Assembly (NCBI GenBank): GCA_015852425.1 | Contig: JAAAIG010000107.1 | Span: 1-18,369 of the forward strand | Direction of reading: 5' to 3' | DNA: 18,369 bases | Source: Gryganskiella cystojenkinii | Taxonomy: Eukaryota > Mortierellomycota > Mortierellomycetes > Mortierellales > Mortierellaceae | Shown: positions 17,975 through 18,369 of the stretch, one piece after another | Numbering within the stretch: position 1 is the stretch's first letter | Layout of the letters: each line of letters opens with the position of its first letter | Translations under genes and position numbers: made by a program | The notes under the pieces: model-generated | Told to the model about the DNA's origin: nothing | Database searches by the model: none | The model's input: only the letters and a program-made list of their open reading frames with translations

Positions 17975-18369
17975 AGAAGCGCACCAAGCCTTTCCTTAAA
18001 CCTTGTCCGAGGAGTACGTTCTGACATGAACGAGGTCCAATCGGTCCTCGCGAAATTGGTCCGCAGTGATACCTTGAACCCTACCAAGAATAAGAACTCA
18101 GTGGACAATCAGCCGATGGACAAAAAAAAGGCGTCTGGCATTATTCCTTTAGATGAGAGGTTATCAGAACAGCACGGGCAGTCAAGAGTCATCCTTCGAA
18201 AAAACCAGAAAAGGCCGCCGTTCATGATATTTTTATTCGTCTCTTTGCCTCTTTCCACCTGTTTCTGGCGCTTCCTCTCGCTCCTTCCAGCTCGACTTTG
18301 TTTGTTTTGCGGCTGTAGACTCCTTTTGACCACACGATCCTGCAAGCCGCCTTCTCTTCAGGGACTGAG
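17975..18369 (+). other. Unexplained open frame running off the window edge
   Basis: After an in-frame TGA at 17972-17974 the plus strand stays open to the last base, over 130 codons, with an ATG at 18026. Its first half is hydrophilic and protein-like (MNEVQSVLAKLVRSD, then a Lys/Asn-rich part); its second half is Leu/Phe/Cys-rich and looks like translated pyrimidine-rich DNA. A neighbouring frame just upstream (about 17944-17996) also reads well and ends in TAA, so a frameshifted relic is possible. I recognise no family. The opposite strand has a Lys/Arg-rich frame (18109-18345) with no better support. Confidence 0.25.

Noticed and set aside
1..18369. CRISPR array, rRNA genes, insertion sequences or integrase-type elements
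   Set aside because: No spaced direct repeats, rRNA-like blocks or transposase motifs were found; the spliced genes point to a eukaryotic nuclear genome.

Overview
The window reads as nuclear DNA of a filamentous fungus. The evidence is spliced genes with short GT-AG introns (mostly 76 to 215 nt), pyrimidine-rich 5' leaders, AATAAA-type 3' signals, and an all-eukaryotic gene set (Sec1/Munc18, PIAS-type SUMO ligase, BUD22, PDAP1/PP28, PET100). Intron density and protein style suggest an early-diverging, Mortierella-like (Mucoromycota) fungus. That placement is inference. I see no convincing tRNA, rRNA, CRISPR array or intact transposon.

Left part (1-3084) looks accessory. It holds an imperfect tandem duplication of about 255 bp (383-880), a fragmentary reading frame on the minus strand (191-441), one intact gene for a small secreted cysteine-rich protein (1353-1844, +) with a TATA box and a probable 5'UTR intron, a (TC)20 microsatellite, and a decayed coding relic (about 2190-2690).

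Centre and right (3085-17146) carries five spliced genes, all on the minus strand. From right to left they are SLY1 (ER-Golgi SNARE regulator, 641 aa, 8 exons), a PDAP1/PP28-type phosphoprotein (172 aa, 5 exons), BUD22 (ribosome biogenesis, 554 aa, 5 exons), a SIZ/PIAS SUMO E3 ligase (994 aa, 10 exons; SAP, PINIT, SP-RING, two SUMO-interacting motifs) and a protein with a bacterial-type BMP (basic membrane protein) substrate-binding domain (459 aa, 2 exons). The last has an N-terminal secretion signal and a C-terminal GPI-anchor-like tail, and is the most unusual gene here. All exon junctions were worked out by hand from splice consensus and reading phase; every model closes in frame.

Right edge: PET100 (mitochondrial complex IV assembly, 87 aa, +) lies divergently from SLY1 across a compact 291-bp shared promoter. 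Beyond it are about 670 bp of 3'UTR and intergenic DNA with an unexplained frame that stays open to the window edge. The genes are housekeeping functions from different pathways; I see no pathway cluster.
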